Assembly: GCA_024362935.1 (NCBI GenBank)
Contig: JANCRA010000067.1
Coordinates: forward strand, 2,231,421 to 2,295,420
Direction: 5' to 3'
DNA: 64,000 bases
Source of the DNA: Setophaga petechia
Lineage: Eukaryota > Chordata > Aves > Passeriformes > Parulidae
The notes beneath the pieces were generated by a model. That model saw nothing but the letters and a program-made list of their open reading frames with translations, was not told the origin of the DNA and did no database searches. Below, one piece after another: positions 61,111 through 64,000 of this stretch (its first letter is position 1; each line of letters starts with the position of its first letter). Both the position numbers and the translations under genes were made by a program.

Positions 61111-61494
61111 GGAGCCAATTTCTCCCGGACCTGCAGGGTTGATTGCAAAGAGAAGCAATAAAGTAGCTGGAGTTGTCAGAGAGAGGAACTGACAGGGAGC
61201 AGAGCTGGAATTTCAGCTGGAAAAAAAACATTTTGCAGATGAGGTGTGCAGATGGGCTGGTGGCCTGTGTCCAGGCTGAGCCCTCTGAGCTTGGAGAGAA
61301 TCTTCTACAGGAGATGCACAGCCAGGGAAGGAAATGACAGCACAGAACAGCAGCATCTGCACTGTCCTGCAGCACCACAGAGCCACAGGACCCCTGGAAC
61401 AGCCATGCAGGAGTGGCACCTGTTGCTGGAAAATGAGTGGAAATGGAGCTGTAGGGAGAGCTGGAGAGAGGGTAAGGGGTGTCCAGTCTCAAGA
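61111..61494. other. No confident feature
   Basis: GC-moderate flank of the CpG island. Several frames are open on both strands, without recognised domains. Confidence 0.45.
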
Positions 61495-61745
61495 TGAGTC
61501 AAGAGAAATACAGGTTGGATATTAAGAAACAGTTTTTCACAGAAAGAGTGATAAAGTTCTGGAATGGCTGCCCGGGGAGGTGATGGAGTCCCCATCCCTG
61601 GGTGTGTTTAACAAAGCCTGGATGTGGCACTGGGTGCCAGGGGTGAGTTGAGCTGTTGGGGCTGGGTTGGACTCGATGACCTTGAAGGTCTCTTCCACCT
61701 GGTCATTCTGAGAATTCTGGGAACTCTGTGGTTCCAGTACCTGCA
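61495..61745 (+). mobile_element. CR1 3' fragment, older subtype
   Basis: Plus-strand CR1-like sequence with ggttggatattaagaaaca (61512-61530), ggctgcccggggaggtgatgg near 61565-61585, and gggttggactcgatgacctt (61664-61683). Confidence 0.85.
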
Positions 61746-62119
61746 GAAGAGCAGGGTGGCCCCTGTCCCCTGCACAAGAGCATCCAGGCACTGCTCCCTG
61801 CTGCACAGGGCTCGAGGGGAGGCTCTCCAGAGCTGGAAAATGAGCACTAAAGTGCAGCCACAGCAGGCCCAGAGGAGTCCTCTGCCAGGATGTCCCACAG
61901 AGACACTTGGCCCCAGGCTGATTTTGCTGCTCTCAGGCCCCACAGATCCCTGTTGAGAATTTGAGGTGCTGAATGCCCACATCCTTACCCAAATCCTGTG
62001 AGATGTACTGGAAGAGCAGCTGCCTGCTAATGAGGTTCTTCTAATTACCCTGCAATTCCCTGACACCTGTATGCCTAGGCTCTTCCTGCTGTGGAAGCCC
62101 CTTGATCTGCTTATCATTT
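61746..62119. other. No recognisable feature
   Basis: GC-moderate, unique-looking sequence between two CR1 copies. Confidence 0.45.
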
Positions 62120-62495
62120 CATAAGATCACAGAATCATTAAAGTTGGAAAAAAACTCAAGATCATTGATGCCAACCTCTGACCAAACACCCCCTTGTCAG
62201 CTAAACAGCACTGAGGGCCTCATCCAGTCATTCCTTGGACACCTCCAGGGAAGGAGAGTCCAGAACTTCTCTGGGCAGCCCCTTCCAGTGCTTGACCACC
62301 CTTTCAGTGAAGAAATTCTTCCTGATGCCCAACCTGAACCTCCCCTGGAACAGCTTGAGGCCTTTTCCTCTTGTCCAGGGGCTTGTTGCCAGGGAGAAGA
62401 GACTGATCTCCACCTGGCTACAACCTTCTTTTGGTGAGTTGTTGAGAGAGATAAGGTTTCTCCTGAGCCTCCTTTTCTCGAGGTTTTTACTCTTT
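62120..62495 (-). mobile_element. CR1 3' fragment, minus strand, older subtype
   Basis: Reverse CR1 from its 3' end (agatcacagaatcattaaag near 62124-62143) through ccttccagtgcttgaccacc (62281-62300) to about 62495. It belongs to the same general subtype as 61495-61745, in opposite orientation. Confidence 0.9.
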
Positions 62496-62576
62496 CGCCT
62501 TTGTTTTCTGCATCTCATATCCTCTATTTCCCATGGCATGTAAATTAATTTCAAATCCTCCATGCCTTCACCCTAG

Positions 62577-63059
62577 TGAGAAATGGATTTGTAAAGAATT
62601 TTTAAAACTTGACAGAAAGTTCACGCAGCCTTGTATATCAGTATGTAAACACCTGGATAAGGTGTGTTGACTTAAGAAGACTATGAAATAGAGATGACAT
62701 TTTTGAGAGAGAGATTGAACTAGAAATAAGTTTCAACAAGTTTCAAAATTTGACTTTGTAAAAAGATTAGATATTTTAGAGAATTAGAACTGTGAAAGAT
62801 GCATTGTAACAGGACTACGTGGAGAAAAAATATAAGTAATTGGTGTTAGAAGTAATAGCAGCATTGTGTAGCAAAAGCTAAGAGGCTGAAAAACATGTAT
62901 AAGGTATTGTAACCAAGAAATTAGTCAGCTTCTGATAGAATAGCGTTGAGTTTTACATCTCTTGTGTCTCACTATTCATAGAGACTGATAATAGAATAAA
63001 ATGTCTTAAATAACCTCTCAGTTACCCCCACCTCTGTAAAAGGTAAGAAAACCAACACA
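62577..63059 (+). mobile_element. Probable LTR, 483 bp, ERVL-like
   Basis: Begins TGAGAAATGG and ends CCAACACA. The flanks CCCTAG (62571-62576) and CCCTAC (63060-63065) match at 5 of 6. An AATAAA signal near 62995-63000 lies about 60 bp from the right end, and AT-rich U3-like sequence precedes it. The low GC and purine-rich plus strand resemble ERVL-type LTRs. The termini are less certain than for the other LTRs. Confidence 0.55.
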
Positions 63060-63065
63060 CCCTAC

Positions 63066-63464
63066 TTCCTTTAAACAAAGGAGGAAAAAAAAGGCAATTT
63101 TATAATAAAATGAACTAAATCCATGACGTGTCCAGCATGAAAAGCCCTGTCCCAGTTGCTGTAGTGCCCCTGTGGCTCTGGGCCCACGTGCAGGAGCCTG
63201 GGGGGCAGAGCCCCAGAGCAGAGCAGCCAGCCCTGCTGCAGTGCCTTGGCACAGCCACAGCCCCATGGCTGCACAGAGGCCTCCTCTGGAGAAAACCTTG
63301 TCCAGACACGCTGTGAGAGCACTCTGCTCTGGTTTGGTTCCAGCACCATGGAGCAGGCTAAAGAATCAGCTGGAACTTCCAAAGCTTTGCTTTGTGGATT
63401 TTCCTGCAGGTCTGTCGTCTTCTCTAGTCACATCTCACAAAGAAAATAAATTAAAGATTGTGGA
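63066..63464. other. No confident feature
   Basis: GC-moderate, with open frames on both strands and no recognised domain. Could be an unidentified repeat. Confidence 0.4.
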
Positions 63465-64000
63465 ATAATAGAAATATTTATGTTGGAAGAGACCTTAGAA
63501 ATCATCCAGTTCCAACCCACTGCCATGGACAGGGACATCTTCCACTATCCCAGGTTGCTCCAAGCCCCATCCAGCCTGGCCTTGGGCACTTCCAGGGATC
63601 CAGGGGCAGCCACAGCTTCTCTGGTACCCTGTGCCAGGGCCTCACCAACCCCATAAAAAATTTCTTCCCAATATCCCCTCTAACCCTGTCCTCTTTCAGT
63701 TTGAAGTCATTCCCTCTTTCTTGTCACTCCAGTTGTTTTCCAAAGTCCCTCTCCAGCTCTCCTGGAGCTCCTTTAGGCCCTGGAAGGAGCATTGAGCTCT
63801 CCCTGGCTCCATCTCTTCTCCAGGTGAACACCCCCAGCTCTCCCAGCTTGTTTCCAGAGCAGAGGAGCTCCAGCCCTTAGATCAAGTCTGTGTGCTCCCC
63901 TGGACTCTCTCCAACAGGTCCATGTCCTCCTTGTGTTGGAGATCCCAGATCTGGAACCAGCATTGCAGGTGGGGATTCTCAGAGCAGAGTGGAGGGGCAG
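63465..64000 (-). mobile_element. CR1 LINE fragment, minus strand, runs off the edge
   Basis: The longest uninterrupted CR1 here (more than 530 bp), in reverse, from its 3' end near 63475 to cagagcagagtggaggggcag at the window edge. It includes the block cttctccaggtgaacacccc (63814-63833). The 140-residue plus-strand frame is the reverse of CR1 and not a gene. Confidence 0.96.

Noticed and set aside
63458..63880. 140-residue plus-strand frame
   Set aside because: Reverse translation of a minus-strand CR1; CR1 3' ends commonly leave such frames open.

Overview
The window looks like non-coding avian nuclear DNA, most likely from a songbird. About two dozen CR1 LINE 3' fragments lie on both strands, many ending in the bird-typical ATTCTATG-type tail. 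There are several solo LTRs of endogenous retroviruses of kinds common in passerines; the family assignments are from memory. Base composition is AT-rich apart from one CpG island near the right end. I saw no bacterial or phage genes, no operons, no tRNA or rRNA, and no retroviral gag, pol or env reading frame. Almost all long open frames fall in CR1, LTRs, simple repeats or random sequence.

Left third (1-22 kb): a solo LTR with a perfect 6-bp target duplication sits inside a CR1 (190-800). A second solo LTR with a 5-bp duplication is at 5125-5436. A local rearrangement at 8.1-8.6 kb shares sequence with 10.3 kb. A third solo LTR is nested in an old CR1 (14372-14757). A 302-bp unit is present three times in tandem (17408-18312), and a 756-bp unit twice in tandem (20197-21702).

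Middle (22-58 kb): two more LTRs of the 14.4-kb family lie in opposite orientations (24327-24711 and 27221-27604), with a probable older LTR at about 30.2-30.5 kb. There is a large CCTT microsatellite (38777-38916), a GC-rich LTR (42799-43468), many CR1 fragments, and A/C-rich or G/T-rich low-complexity tracts. The most gene-like signal is on the minus strand at 28563-28711: a 149-nt exon with good acceptor and donor sites, an in-frame upstream stop, a strong Kozak ATG and 17 codons of signal-peptide-like sequence.

Right end (58-64 kb): an eight-copy, indel-free 40-bp minisatellite (58161-58477) is followed by a CpG island (about 59690-61110) with GC boxes, CCAAT boxes and a consensus minus-strand splice donor at 60215. 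The simplest reading, which is inference, is a minus-strand gene whose non-coding first exon lies in the CpG island, whose first intron is about 31.5 kb, and whose start-codon exon is at 28.6 kb. The rest of that gene would lie beyond the left edge. I could not identify the gene.
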